64,000 bases of DNA from Variovorax sp. Root318D1 (lineage in GTDB: Bacteria; Pseudomonadota; Gammaproteobacteria; Burkholderiales; Burkholderiaceae_C), in the NCBI RefSeq assembly GCF_001424835.1, contig NZ_LMCQ01000023.1, positions 311,688 through 375,687 of the forward strand, given 5' to 3'. The number at the start of each line of letters is the position of its first letter. The first letter of the stretch is position 1. Shown here in pieces: positions 39,241 through 48,113 of this stretch. A program made the position numbers and the translations under genes. The notes beneath the pieces were generated by a model. That model worked only from the letters and a program-made list of their open reading frames with translations. It had not been told where the DNA came from and did not search any database.

Positions 39241-39288
39241 GGGGGCGACACCGGCGGGCCGGCTGAGCCGGTTCCGCGGTGTTCGTGG
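39241..39288 (+). repeat. 48-nt intergenic hairpin repeat (copy B)
   Basis: This copy matches 43 of 48 positions of the element at 34179-34226 in the same orientation and keeps the outer GACACC/GGTGTT pairing and the inner GCCGG-ctga-GCCGG-type hairpin. It ends 37 nt before the acyl-CoA dehydrogenase ATG. Confidence 0.75.
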
Positions 39289-39325
39289 CACAGAACCCGC
39301 GCATCCATTCACACCGAGATCGATC

Positions 39326-41236
39326 ATGAGCTTGCGTCCCACCCTCGACTTCCTGCTCTACGACTGGCTCGACGCCGAGTCGCTCAACCAGCGCGAGCGA
39401 TTCGCCGATCACTCGCGCGAAACCTTCGATGCGGTGCTCGACACCTGTGAACGCATCGCACGCGAAAAGTACGCACCGGCGAATCGCATCGTCGATACGC
39501 AGGAGCCGCACTTCGATGGCGAGAAGGTCGTCCTGCCGCAGGCCACGCACGACGCGCACAAGGCTTTTGTCGAATCGGGAATGATGAGCGCGGCTCAGGA
39601 CTACGACATCGGCGGCATGCAGCTGCCCTACACGTTGCAAGCCGCGGCCAACGGCTTCTTCGCGATGGCCTCGGTGAGCATCGGCTCGAACATGCTCACC
39701 AGCGGCAACGCCAACCTGCTGATGGTGCACGGCACCGAGATGCAGAAAGAAGTGTTCGCCAAGAACGAGTTTTCGGGCCGCTGGGCGGGCACCATGTGCC
39801 TCTCCGAGCCGCAGGCCGGTTCGTCGCTGAGCGATGTGGCCACGCGCGCCGTGCCCGATGGCGACGACCATCAGAACGATCCGCTCGGGCCGCGCTACCG
39901 GCTCACGGGCAACAAGATGTGGATCTCGGCCGGCGACCATGAGCTGACCGAGAACATCGTGCACATCGTGCTCGCCAAGATTCCGGACGCCAGCGGCAAG
40001 CTGGTGCCCGGCACGCGCGGCATCTCGCTGTTCATCGTGCCGAAGTGGCTGGTGAACGTGGAGAACCCTCACCCCGGCCCTCTCCCGCAAGCGGGAGAGG
40101 GGGAGGTCGGCAGCGTGAAGGTCACGCTGGGCAGCAGGAACGACGTGGCGCTGGCAGGCCTCAACCACAAGCTGGGCTGGCGGGGCACCACCAACACGCT
40201 GCTGAACTTCGGAGAGGGCAAGTACCCGGTTGGCGGCAAGGCGGGCGCGGTGGGCTACCTCGTCGGCGAGCCTGGCAAGGGCCTGCACTGCATGTTCCAC
40301 ATGATGAACGAGGCGCGCATCGGCGTCGGCACGGCCGCCACCATGCTGGGCATGGCCGGCTACTACGCCTCGCTCGACTATGCAAAGACCCGCCCGCAGG
40401 GCCGGCTCGTGAAGAAGCCCGAGGCGGGCGCCGGCAGCCAGGTCGTGAAGGACTCGGCCAGCCCGCAGGTGCGCATCATCGAGCACGCCGACGTGCGGCG
40501 CATGCTGCTTGCGCAAAAGGCGTACTGCGAAGGCGCACTGGCGCTGGAGCTGTACTGTGCCCGGCTGGTCGACGAGCAGAAGACCGGCGGTGCAGAGACC
40601 GCGGACGACGCGCGCCTGTTGCTCGAGGTGCTCACGCCCATCGCCAAGAGCTGGCCCAGCGAGTGGTGCCTGGAAGCCAATTCGCTGGCCATCCAGGTGC
40701 ATGGCGGCTATGGCTATACGCGCGACTTTCCGGTGGAGCAGTATTGGCGCGACAACCGCCTGAACATGATCCACGAGGGCACCCACGGCATTCAGGCCGC
40801 CGACCTGCTGGGCCGCAAGGTGCTGATGGAAAAAGGCCGGGGCCTGCAATTGCTGGCCGGCCGCATCACCGACACCATCGGCCGCGCGGCCAAGGTGCCC
40901 GTGCTCGCGGGGCATGCCCAGGCGCTGGGCGCCGCGCTGCGGCGCATCGGCACTGCCACCGAGGCCGCCTGGTCCACTGGCGACCCGGCCGACGCGCTGG
41001 CCAACGCAGTGCCCTACATGCAGGCATTCGGCCATACCGTGCTGGCCTGGATCTGGCTGGACGTGGCGCGGCGTGCGCTGGAAATCGACGCAGAAAAGGC
41101 GAGGGCGGTAACAGCTGGCAAGATTGGCGCCACGGACTATTTCTTCCACTACGAGCTGCCGAAAATCGGCGCCTGGCTCAATGTGGTCGAGAGCCGCGAC
41201 CCCACCTGTACAGCATTGCCCGAGGACGCTTTCTGA
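39326..41236 (+). CDS. Acyl-CoA dehydrogenase, long (about 600-residue) type
   Basis: This 636-residue FAD enzyme introduces the first double bond in beta-oxidation. Visible segments are AGTMCLSEPQAGSSLSDV (flavin/substrate loop), YRLTGNKMWISAGDHE, FHMMNEARIGVG, AIQVHGGYGYTRDFPVEQYWRDNRL and IHEGTHGIQAADLLGRKV. The long C-terminal helical domain fits the AcdA/FadE12-like family. The family usually runs near 590-600 residues. Some of the excess comes from a REP-like palindrome read in frame as ENPHPGPLPQAGEGE near residue 250, in a surface segment before GSRNDVALAGLNHKLG. It is the third beta-oxidation gene of the run. Confidence 0.93.
   Translation: MSLRPTLDFLLYDWLDAESLNQRERFADHSRETFDAVLDTCERIAREKYAPANRIVDTQEPHFDGEKVVLPQATHDAHKAFVESGMMSAAQDYDIGGMQLPYTLQAAANGFFAMASVSIGSNMLTSGNANLLMVHGTEMQKEVFAKNEFSGRWAGTMCLSEPQAGSSLSDVATRAVPDGDDHQNDPLGPRYRLTGNKMWISAGDHELTENIVHIVLAKIPDASGKLVPGTRGISLFIVPKWLVNVENPHPGPLPQAGEGEVGSVKVTLGSRNDVALAGLNHKLGWRGTTNTLLNFGEGKYPVGGKAGAVGYLVGEPGKGLHCMFHMMNEARIGVGTAATMLGMAGYYASLDYAKTRPQGRLVKKPEAGAGSQVVKDSASPQVRIIEHADVRRMLLAQKAYCEGALALELYCARLVDEQKTGGAETADDARLLLEVLTPIAKSWPSEWCLEANSLAIQVHGGYGYTRDFPVEQYWRDNRLNMIHEGTHGIQAADLLGRKVLMEKGRGLQLLAGRITDTIGRAAKVPVLAGHAQALGAALRRIGTATEAAWSTGDPADALANAVPYMQAFGHTVLAWIWLDVARRALEIDAEKARAVTAGKIGATDYFFHYELPKIGAWLNVVESRDPTCTALPEDAF
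40068..40105. repeat. REP-like palindrome inside the acyl-CoA dehydrogenase gene
   Basis: A perfect 11-bp stem, CCCTCTCCCGC (40078-40088) and GCGGGAGAGGG (40091-40101) around AA, is preceded by CTCACCCCGG. The CTCACCCC head, stem and GAG tail match the purL element (19755-19787) read from the other strand. Confidence 0.82.
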
Positions 41237-41238
41237 TA

Positions 41239-41478
41239 ATGGCCAACGCCCCTGCCGACAACACCACACCGAACCCCGTCAAACCGCCGAAGCCGCACGC
41301 CCGGCTCGAGAAGTGGATCTGGATCCTGATCTACGGCGGCCTGTTTCTCGTGATCCTCGGCATTGCCACGGGCCGCACCGCGCCGGCGATCGGCTGGTCG
41401 ATGGCCGTGCCGGGCGGAGTGATCGCCCTCGTGGGCTTCGTGCTCATCTACGTGCGTTCGCGCCTCAATGACAAATAG
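41239..41478 (+). CDS. Small two-helix membrane protein, function unknown
   Basis: This encodes a 79-residue protein with an Asn/Pro-rich cytoplasmic start (MANAPADNTTPNPVKPPKPHAR) and two hydrophobic segments, WIWILIYGGLFLVILGIAT and IGWSMAVPGGVIALVGFVLIYV. They are separated by GRTAP, and the protein ends in RSRLNDK. The ATG follows the acyl-CoA dehydrogenase stop by 2 nt, so the gene is almost certainly co-transcribed and coupled. The open frame extends far upstream inside that gene but is not coding there. No function can be assigned; it may be an accessory anchor for membrane-associated lipid enzymes. Confidence 0.75.
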   Translation: MANAPADNTTPNPVKPPKPHARLEKWIWILIYGGLFLVILGIATGRTAPAIGWSMAVPGGVIALVGFVLIYVRSRLNDK

Positions 41479-41544
41479 GGAAGGCGGGACCATGCTGAGT
41501 TCGGAACATCGGCGCAGTGCGCAAATCGCACCAACGTTCGGACT

Positions 41545-42942
41545 ATGAAGTCTGAACCCCGTGCGCCCGACGCCAAGGCCACTCCGGCGGATCGGCGGGC
41601 GTTCGGGCGCGCACAGCGTGCGCACTTTCCGCTCGACCAGTGGGCACAGGCGCCCAAGCCAGATGCGGCAGACCGCAGCCCGCTCGGCTGGCTGAAGGCG
41701 TCCAACCGCGGCCGGGTGCCCGAACTGGTCCCGGTCCGCCATGGCCGCATGCTGGCCACTCCGTTCACCTTCTACCGTGGTGCCGCCAGCCTGATGGCGA
41801 ACGACCTGGCCAGGTTGCCGCACAGCGGCATCGCGACGCAGCTGTGCGGCGATGCGCACCTCGCGAACTTCGGCTTCTTCGCCAGCCCCGAGCGCTCGCT
41901 GGTCTTCGACATCAACGACTTCGACGAAACCTTGCAGGGTCCCTTCGACTGGGATGTGCGCCGGCTCGCCACCTCGTTTGTCGTGGCCGCGCGCGATCTG
42001 GGCTTCAAGCCGCGCACCGGGCGCGACGCGGTCCGGCAAATGGCCGAGGCGTACCGCGACCGCATGCGCCGCTTTGCGCGGATGGACACGCTGGATGCTT
42101 GGTACGCACGCCTCACGTCCCAGACGCTGCTGAAGCTCGGTGCCGAGGATGAGACCGAGCTCGCGGTGATCAAGAAGGCCCGGCGCAGCACTTCGCGCAT
42201 GTTTGCCGAAGAGGCGACCGAGATGGTGAAGGGCCGCCTCATGGTGCGCGACCGTCCGCCGTTCGTCTATCACGACGCCAAGGCCACCGCGCGGGAGATC
42301 GACCGCTTTCGCTCCGGATTGCCGGCGTTCCTGGCGCAGTACCGCGCCAGCCTTCCGCCCGAACGCCAGCGGCTGTTCGATCGCTATGAGCTGCACGACG
42401 TCGCGGTGCTGACGCCTGGCGTCGGCTCGGTGGGCCGGCGCTGTTTCCTGTTGCTGCTGGTGGCCGACCAGGCCCACCCCCTGTTCCTGCAATGCAAGGA
42501 AGCCGGCGAATCGGTGTTGGAAGTCCATCTGGGCCCGGCGCCGGAATCGAACTCTCCCGGCCAGCGCGTGGTGCAGGGGCAGCGGTTGGCGCAGGCTGCC
42601 AGCGACGTTTTCCTCGGCTGGGCCGAAGCATCCGGCGGACGCGGTTTCTATGTGCGTCAGCTGCGCGACATGAAAGCTTCCTACAAGCTCGAAGACTTCA
42701 AGCCGGTCGATCTCGTCGAGTTTGCCGAGGCCTGCGGCTACAGCCTGGCGCGCGCGCATGCCAAGGGCGGCGACGCCTGGGCCATTGCCGGTTACCTCGG
42801 GCGCTCCAAGACATTCAACACCGCGCTCGCGGACTTTGCCGAGGCCTATGCCGACGTCAATCAGGCCGACTGGCGCCAGCTGAAAAAAGCAGTGGCGTCG
42901 GGCAAGCTCGCAGCCGTCAAAGCCGTGGGCGACGCCTCGTAG
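41545..42942 (+). CDS. DUF2252 family protein
   Basis: This 465-residue protein is of the DUF2252 (COG4320) family. Characteristic text is FYRGAASLMANDLA, LCGDAHLANFGFF, LVFDINDFDETLQGPFDWDVRRLATS, VGSVGRRCFLLLL, and the C-terminal LARAHAKGGDAWAIAGYLG. The CGDxHxxNFG...DxNDFD pattern resembles the catalytic loop and metal site of aminoglycoside-phosphotransferase/kinase-like folds, so a phosphotransferase activity is plausible but unproven. It starts 66 nt after the small membrane protein gene on the same strand. Its occurrence in a lipid gene run gives no specific substrate. Confidence 0.87.
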   Translation: MKSEPRAPDAKATPADRRAFGRAQRAHFPLDQWAQAPKPDAADRSPLGWLKASNRGRVPELVPVRHGRMLATPFTFYRGAASLMANDLARLPHSGIATQLCGDAHLANFGFFASPERSLVFDINDFDETLQGPFDWDVRRLATSFVVAARDLGFKPRTGRDAVRQMAEAYRDRMRRFARMDTLDAWYARLTSQTLLKLGAEDETELAVIKKARRSTSRMFAEEATEMVKGRLMVRDRPPFVYHDAKATAREIDRFRSGLPAFLAQYRASLPPERQRLFDRYELHDVAVLTPGVGSVGRRCFLLLLVADQAHPLFLQCKEAGESVLEVHLGPAPESNSPGQRVVQGQRLAQAASDVFLGWAEASGGRGFYVRQLRDMKASYKLEDFKPVDLVEFAEACGYSLARAHAKGGDAWAIAGYLGRSKTFNTALADFAEAYADVNQADWRQLKKAVASGKLAAVKAVGDAS

Positions 42943-42995
42943 CAGCGGCACGCAGGCCCCGAATCCTTCTTTCACATGTTCCGGAGACAACAGAC

Positions 42996-43790
42996 ATGAC
43001 ACCCCGCACCACCAAGCAACTTTTCGACCTCACCGGCAAGACCGCCCTCATCACCGGCGGCTCGCGCGGCCTGGGCCTCCAGATGGCGCATTCGCTGGGA
43101 GAAGCCGGCGCGAAGATCATGCTGAGCTCGCGCAAGGCCGAGGACCTGGAGCAGGCCGCGGCCGAGCTGCAATCCGCCGGCATCGACGCGCGCTGGATTG
43201 CGGCCGACTGCTCCAAGGAAGAAGACACGCGCCGCCTGGCCGACGAGACGCTGCAGCGCATGGGCGCGATCGACATCCTCGTCAACAACGCGGGCGCCAG
43301 CTGGGGCGCGCCGGCCGAGAGCCATCCCGTCGAGGCTTGGGACAAGGTGATGAACCTCAACGTGCGCGGCTACTTCATCCTGTCGCAGCACGTCGCCAAC
43401 GGCTACATGATTCCGAAGAAGACCGGCCGCATCATCAACATCGCCTCGATCGCAGGCCTCAACGGCAATCCGCCCGAGATGCAGACGCTGGCCTACAACA
43501 CCTCTAAGACGGCGGTGATCGGCTTCACGCGCACGCTCGCCGCCGAATGGGGCCGCTACAACATCAATGTGAATGCCATCTGCCCGGGCTTCTTCATGAC
43601 GAAGATGGCCGCCGGCCTGATCAAGTCGCTTGGCGAGGAAAAAATGGCCTCGCATGCGCCGCTCGGCCGCCTGGGCGACGAGGAAGACCTGAAGGGCATC
43701 ACGCTGCTGTACGCCAGCGATGCCGGCAAGCACATCACCGGCCAATGGCTGGCCGTAGACGGCGGCGTGAGCGTGGTCCTCGGTGCCTGA
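42996..43790 (+). CDS. SDR family oxidoreductase
   Basis: This 264-residue classical short-chain dehydrogenase has the cofactor loop TGGSRGLGLQM (residues 20-30), NNAGAS, the catalytic region NIASIAGLNGN, and the YNTSK Tyr-Lys pair, followed by NAICPGFFMTKM. It resembles gluconate 5-dehydrogenase/3-ketoacyl reductase-type enzymes. S48 in LSSRKAE after the second strand suggests NADP(H), tentatively. The ATG at 42996 was chosen over a longer open frame that lies within the DUF2252 gene. A hotdog thioesterase follows immediately, which suggests an acyl-CoA substrate. Confidence 0.9.
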   Translation: MTPRTTKQLFDLTGKTALITGGSRGLGLQMAHSLGEAGAKIMLSSRKAEDLEQAAAELQSAGIDARWIAADCSKEEDTRRLADETLQRMGAIDILVNNAGASWGAPAESHPVEAWDKVMNLNVRGYFILSQHVANGYMIPKKTGRIINIASIAGLNGNPPEMQTLAYNTSKTAVIGFTRTLAAEWGRYNINVNAICPGFFMTKMAAGLIKSLGEEKMASHAPLGRLGDEEDLKGITLLYASDAGKHITGQWLAVDGGVSVVLGA

Positions 43791-43794
43791 AAAA

Positions 43795-44256
43795 ATGGCA
43801 GAAGATTCCACCGACATCAACATCCGCTCGTACACGAGCCAGATCCCGTTCGCGCGCCATCTGGGCTTCGAGCTCACGAAGTTCGAAGGCGGCGAGTCCG
43901 AGATCATCTACACGGCCAAGCCCGAGCACCTGAACACTTTCGACGTGACGCACGGCGGCGCCTGCATGACGCTGCTCGACATCACCATGGCGGCTGCCGC
44001 ACGCAGCGTGGCACCCGAAATGGGCGTGGTCACCATCGAGATGAAGACCAGCTTCATGCAGCCCTCGGTCGGCCCGCTGCACGCACGCGGCACGCTCATC
44101 CACCGCACCGCAACGCTGGCCTTCACGGAAGCCAAAATCTACGACGAGCTGGAGCGCGTGTGCGCGCATGCCACCGGCACCTTCAAGTACGTGAAGCGCC
44201 GCCTGCCCACAGGCCCCGCGAGCGCAAACGCGATGCGTCCGCCTTCCACCGATTAA
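43795..44256 (+). CDS. PaaI-type hotdog-fold acyl-CoA thioesterase
   Basis: This protein of about 153 residues has the single hotdog domain of the PaaI/YbdB family. The diagnostic segment is FDVTHGGACMTLLDITMAAAAR, in which HGG and the Asp on the central helix form the active site. It is followed by TIEMKTSFMQPSVGPLHARG. It hydrolyses acyl- or aryl-CoA. ATG 43795 (MAEDSTDI) is the listed start; a GTG at 43783 (MPEKMAEDS) would overlap the SDR stop by 8 nt and is equally possible. Next to the SDR and an MDR reductase it may recycle CoA during catabolism. Confidence 0.88.
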   Translation: MAEDSTDINIRSYTSQIPFARHLGFELTKFEGGESEIIYTAKPEHLNTFDVTHGGACMTLLDITMAAAARSVAPEMGVVTIEMKTSFMQPSVGPLHARGTLIHRTATLAFTEAKIYDELERVCAHATGTFKYVKRRLPTGPASANAMRPPSTD

Positions 44257-44278
44257 TTGCAATCCCCCGGAGACTCTC

Positions 44279-45295
44279 ATGCCTACCAACAAACAGATCC
44301 ACCTCGACAACCGACCCGATGGCGAAGCCGTTGCGAGCAACTTCAAGCTCGTAGCCGCCGAGACGCCCGCGCTGGCCGACAACCAGGTGCTGGTGCGCCA
44401 CCACTTCATGAGCCTCGACCCGTACATGCGCGGCCGTATGAACGATTCGAAGAGCTACGCGCAGCCGCAGCCGCTCGGCCAGGTGATGCAGGGCGGCACG
44501 GCCGGCGAAGTGGTCGAAAGCAGGCACCCCAAGTTCACCCCCGGCGACAAGGTGGTGGGCTTTGGTGGCTGGCAGCAATACAGCGTGGTCGATGCCTCGC
44601 AGCCCGGCGCGTTGAAGAAGGTCGACACCACGCACGTGCCGCTGTCGCACTACCTGGGCGCGGTCGGCATGCCGGGCGTCACCGCCTGGTACGGCCTGGT
44701 GAAGATCATTGCGCCCAAGGCCGGCGAGACGCTGGTGGTCACGGCCGCCAGCGGTGCCGTCGGCAGCGCCTTTGGCGCGCTGGCCAAGGCGCGCGGCTGC
44801 CGTGTGGTGGGCATTGCGGGCGGCCCGGACAAGTGCAAGTACGTGACCGACGAACTCGGCTTCGACGCCTGTATCGACTACCGCCAGCATCCCGACGTGA
44901 AGAGCATGAGCGCCGCGCTCAAGGAAGCCTGCCCGAACGGCATCGACGGCTACTTCGAGAACGTGGGCGGCTACATTTTCGACGCCGTGCTGCTGCGCGC
45001 CAACGCCTTCTCGCGCGTGGCCTTGTGTGGAATGATTGCGGGATACGACGGCCAGCCGCTGCCGCTTGCGAACCCGGCGCTGATCCTCATCAACCGCATG
45101 AAGATCGAAGGCTTCATCGTCAGCGAGCACATGGAAGTGTGGCCCGAGGCGCTGACCGAACTCGGCACGCTGGTGGGCACGGGCAAGCTCAAGCCGCGCG
45201 AGTCGGTGGCGCAAGGCATCGAATCCGCCCCTGAGGCCTTCCTGGGTTTGCTCAAGGGCAAGAATTTCGGCAAGCAACTGGTCAAGCTGATCTGA
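44279..45295 (+). CDS. NADP-dependent MDR-family reductase (leukotriene B4 dehydrogenase/CurA-like)
   Basis: This 338-residue zinc-free medium-chain reductase is likely to reduce alpha,beta-unsaturated carbonyls. Family text includes HHFMSLDPYMRGRMND, MPGVTAWYGLVKI, the NADP loop AASGAVGSAFGALAKARG, and YFENVGGYIFDAVL. It lacks the structural-zinc Cys cluster, as expected for the PTGR/CurA group. GGAG lies just before the ATG. It continues the plus-strand run 22 nt after the thioesterase. Confidence 0.92.
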   Translation: MPTNKQIHLDNRPDGEAVASNFKLVAAETPALADNQVLVRHHFMSLDPYMRGRMNDSKSYAQPQPLGQVMQGGTAGEVVESRHPKFTPGDKVVGFGGWQQYSVVDASQPGALKKVDTTHVPLSHYLGAVGMPGVTAWYGLVKIIAPKAGETLVVTAASGAVGSAFGALAKARGCRVVGIAGGPDKCKYVTDELGFDACIDYRQHPDVKSMSAALKEACPNGIDGYFENVGGYIFDAVLLRANAFSRVALCGMIAGYDGQPLPLANPALILINRMKIEGFIVSEHMEVWPEALTELGTLVGTGKLKPRESVAQGIESAPEAFLGLLKGKNFGKQLVKLI

Positions 45296-45380
45296 TGAAC
45301 TGAACGTAGGCAAGAAGGCGCCCCGCGCCGAGCCGTCCCAAGCAGGTGTGCACCGCAGTGCGAAGCACGGAGGTATTCGA

Positions 45381-47021
45381 ATGAATTCGACGCACGAGGT
45401 CTTCAACCAGCCCGAGCCGCTGGTGGACTACAACCTCTTCGAAACCAACCGGCCCCTTCGCGATGCATTGAAATTCAACGCACCTCAGTTGCACGTGGCG
45501 CAGCTGCAGGAGCTCGGTGTCACCCTCGGCTCGGCCGAGATGCAGGCGCATGCGCGGCTCGCCAACACCCACACGCCGGAGTTGCACACGCACGACCGCT
45601 TCGGGCGGCGCATCGACGAAGTCGAGTTTCATCCGAGCTATCACCTCTTGATGGCCGCCGCTGTCGGTGCTGGCTTGCACGGCACGCCCTGGACCGCCAT
45701 CTCTGCCTCGCCGCACGTCGAGCGCGCCGCCGGCTTCATGCTCTTCACCGAGCTGGAGCCGTCGATTCTTTGCCCCGTCTCGATGACCTACGCGGCCACG
45801 CCGGCGCTGCGCGGCAATACCGCGGTATACGCCGACTGGGGCCCCAAGCTCGGGAGCCTTTGGTACGACCCGTCGCTTGCCTTCGTCAAGGAGAAGCCCG
45901 GCGTGACCATCGGCATGGGCATGACCGAGAAGCAGGGCGGCTCCGACGTGCGGGCCAACACCACGCGGGCCGCGCGCGACGGCAGCGACGACTGGGGCGA
46001 GCGCTATGCCATCACCGGCCACAAGTGGTTCTTCTCGGCGCCCATGTGCGATGCCTTCCTGGTGCTGGCGCAGGCGCCGGCCGGACTGAGCTGCTTCTTC
46101 CTGCCCCGCGTGCTGCCCGACGGCACCCGCAATGCCATCCACATCCAGCGCCTGAAGGACAAGCTCGGCAACAAGGCCAACGCCAGCTCCGAGGTCGAGT
46201 TCCACGGCGCCAGCGCATGGCTCGTGGGCGAAGAGGGGCGCGGCATTCCGCAGATCCTCGAGATGGGCACCATGACCCGGCTCGACTGCGCGCTGGGCAC
46301 CAGCGGCCTGATGCGGCAGGCATTGAGCATTGCGCTCAACCACGCCAGTCAGCGCAGCGCCTTCGGAAAGCCGTTGATCGACCAGCCGCTCATGAAGAAC
46401 GTGCTGACTGACCTCGCGTTAGAAAGCGAAGCCGCCACGGCGCTGGCCATCCGCCTCGCGCGCGCCTTCGACCACCCCGACGACGCGCACGAGCGGCTCA
46501 TGGCCCGGTTGCTCACGCCGGTCGCCAAGTTCTGGATCTGCAAGCGCGGCAGTCACTTTGCCCAGGAGGCCATGGAATGCCTCGGCGGCAACGGCTACGT
46601 CGAGGAGGGCGGCGAAGGCATCATGGCGCGCATCTACCGCGAGATGCCGCTCAACTCGATCTGGGAGGGGGCCGGCAACATCATGGCGCTCGACCTGCTG
46701 CGCGGCCTGCGTAAGGGCGATGCGGTGGCCGCGCTCGCCGCGGAACTGGCGCCGGCGCGGGGACACCATGCGTCGCTCGACCGGCTGGCCGATGCGCTGC
46801 CGGCGCGCATCGAGGCCATGGCCTCCGAAGCCGAGGCGCGCCGCCTGGCGCAGGACGTGGCGCTGGCGGTGCAGGCTTCGCTGCTCGCGCAAACCGCGCC
46901 GCCGGCCGTGGCCGATGCCTTCTGCGCATCGCGCCTGGGCGGCGACTGGGGCAACGCCTTTGGCACACTGGGTGCGGGCACCCATTTCGATTCGATCATC
47001 GAGCGCGCGCAGCCGCTCTGA
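45381..47021 (+). CDS. aidB: AidB-like acyl-CoA dehydrogenase family flavoprotein
   Basis: This 546-residue protein closely follows the E. coli AidB pattern: an N-terminal FNQPEPLVDYNLFETNRPLRDAL, GMGMTEKQGGSDVRANTT, YAITGHKWFFSAPMCDAFLVLAQA, and ECLGGNGYVEEGGEGIMARIYREMP with IWEGAGNIMALDLLR. E. coli AidB is an adaptive-response flavoprotein that binds DNA and shows only weak dehydrogenase activity. GGAGG at 45369-45373 fixes the start at 45381. Here it sits among acyl-CoA and detoxification genes rather than next to ada/alkB, so a purely metabolic role is possible. ogt lies 14 kb away. Confidence 0.9.
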   Translation: MNSTHEVFNQPEPLVDYNLFETNRPLRDALKFNAPQLHVAQLQELGVTLGSAEMQAHARLANTHTPELHTHDRFGRRIDEVEFHPSYHLLMAAAVGAGLHGTPWTAISASPHVERAAGFMLFTELEPSILCPVSMTYAATPALRGNTAVYADWGPKLGSLWYDPSLAFVKEKPGVTIGMGMTEKQGGSDVRANTTRAARDGSDDWGERYAITGHKWFFSAPMCDAFLVLAQAPAGLSCFFLPRVLPDGTRNAIHIQRLKDKLGNKANASSEVEFHGASAWLVGEEGRGIPQILEMGTMTRLDCALGTSGLMRQALSIALNHASQRSAFGKPLIDQPLMKNVLTDLALESEAATALAIRLARAFDHPDDAHERLMARLLTPVAKFWICKRGSHFAQEAMECLGGNGYVEEGGEGIMARIYREMPLNSIWEGAGNIMALDLLRGLRKGDAVAALAAELAPARGHHASLDRLADALPARIEAMASEAEARRLAQDVALAVQASLLAQTAPPAVADAFCASRLGGDWGNAFGTLGAGTHFDSIIERAQPL

Positions 47022-47058
47022 ACGCAACAATATCCAAGCACTCCACGGGAACAACAAC

Positions 47059-47997
47059 ATGGCCGATCTCATCCTGCACCACTACAACACCTCGCCGTTC
47101 TCGGAAAAGGTGCGCCTCATCCTCGGCGCCAAGAAGCTGCCCTGGAAGTCGGTCCTCATTCCACCCATCATGCCCAAGCCCGAGGTGGAGGTGCTCACCG
47201 GTGGCTACCGCAAGACGCCATTCCTGCAGATCGGCGCCGACATGTATTGCGACAGCGCGCTCATCGCCGACGTGCTCGAGCACCTGCAGCCCGAGTCCAC
47301 GCTCTACCCCGAGCCCGAAAAGGGCATGTCGCGCATCCTCGCGCAGTGGGCCGACACCACGCTCTTCTGGGCCGCGATGGCCTGGAGCCTGCAGCCCCGG
47401 GGTGCAGCCGAGGTGTTCGCCAAGGCGCCGCCCGAAATGGCCAAGGCCTTCGGCGAAGACCGCGGCAGGATGAGCGCGGCCAACATGACGCGGCTGCGCC
47501 CGGCGGACGCCACCAGCGCCTACAAGTCATACCTGCGCCGGCTGTCGGACATGCTCGACGACAAGCCCTACCTGCTGGGCGAAGTGCCGTGCATCGCCGA
47601 TTTCTCGGCCTACCACCCGCTCTGGTACACGCGCCGCATCGACTCGGTGCGCGGCATCCTCGACCTCACGCCCGCGGTCATCGACTGGATGGACCGCATG
47701 GCCGCCATCGGTCACGGCACGATCGAAAAAGCCAGCGCGGAAGAAGCCATTGCGATCGCCAAGGCCGCCACCCCGCACACGCTGCTGACAGACAGCACCT
47801 TCCAGGACGACCACGGCATTCCGCTCGGCACCGCCGTGACGGTGCGCGCCGAGAGCTTCGGCCTCGAGGAAACCCCTGGCACGCTGGTGGCCGCCACGCG
47901 CACGCACTACACGCTGGAGCGCAGCAACGAGCGCATCGGCACGGTGCACGTGCACTTTCCGCGCATTGGCTACGTGCTCAAGAAAGCGGAGGCTTGA
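47059..47997 (+). CDS. Glutathione S-transferase family protein, extended
   Basis: This 312-residue protein has a thioredoxin-like N-terminal domain (LILHHYNTSPFSEKVRLILGAKKL; GGYRKTPFLQIG; CDSALIADVLEHL) and a helical C-domain typical of GSTs (PYLLGEVPCIADFSAYHPLWY). The Ser/Tyr around residues 9-12 could be the glutathione-activating residue. It is about 90 residues longer than ordinary GSTs, with an added C-terminal beta-rich tail (GTAVTVRAESFGLEETPGTLVA...) of unknown role. The start at 47059 follows the AidB stop by 37 nt; the upstream open frame is not coding. Confidence 0.88.
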   Translation: MADLILHHYNTSPFSEKVRLILGAKKLPWKSVLIPPIMPKPEVEVLTGGYRKTPFLQIGADMYCDSALIADVLEHLQPESTLYPEPEKGMSRILAQWADTTLFWAAMAWSLQPRGAAEVFAKAPPEMAKAFGEDRGRMSAANMTRLRPADATSAYKSYLRRLSDMLDDKPYLLGEVPCIADFSAYHPLWYTRRIDSVRGILDLTPAVIDWMDRMAAIGHGTIEKASAEEAIAIAKAATPHTLLTDSTFQDDHGIPLGTAVTVRAESFGLEETPGTLVAATRTHYTLERSNERIGTVHVHFPRIGYVLKKAEA

Positions 47998-48113
47998 TGG
48001 TCTTTGGCGGTGCGGAACGCGGGAACCTTCGTGACTGCGCTGGCGCGCGTTTGGTATTTCAATAGAGGTTCCAACGTCAGAGACAGACATTCAACGCAGA
48101 AGGACACCGGCAA

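Noticed and set aside
41517..41531. GTGCG-caaat-CGCAC before the DUF2252 gene as an operator
   Set aside because: Five-bp arms in GC-rich DNA are expected by chance and nothing else supports it.
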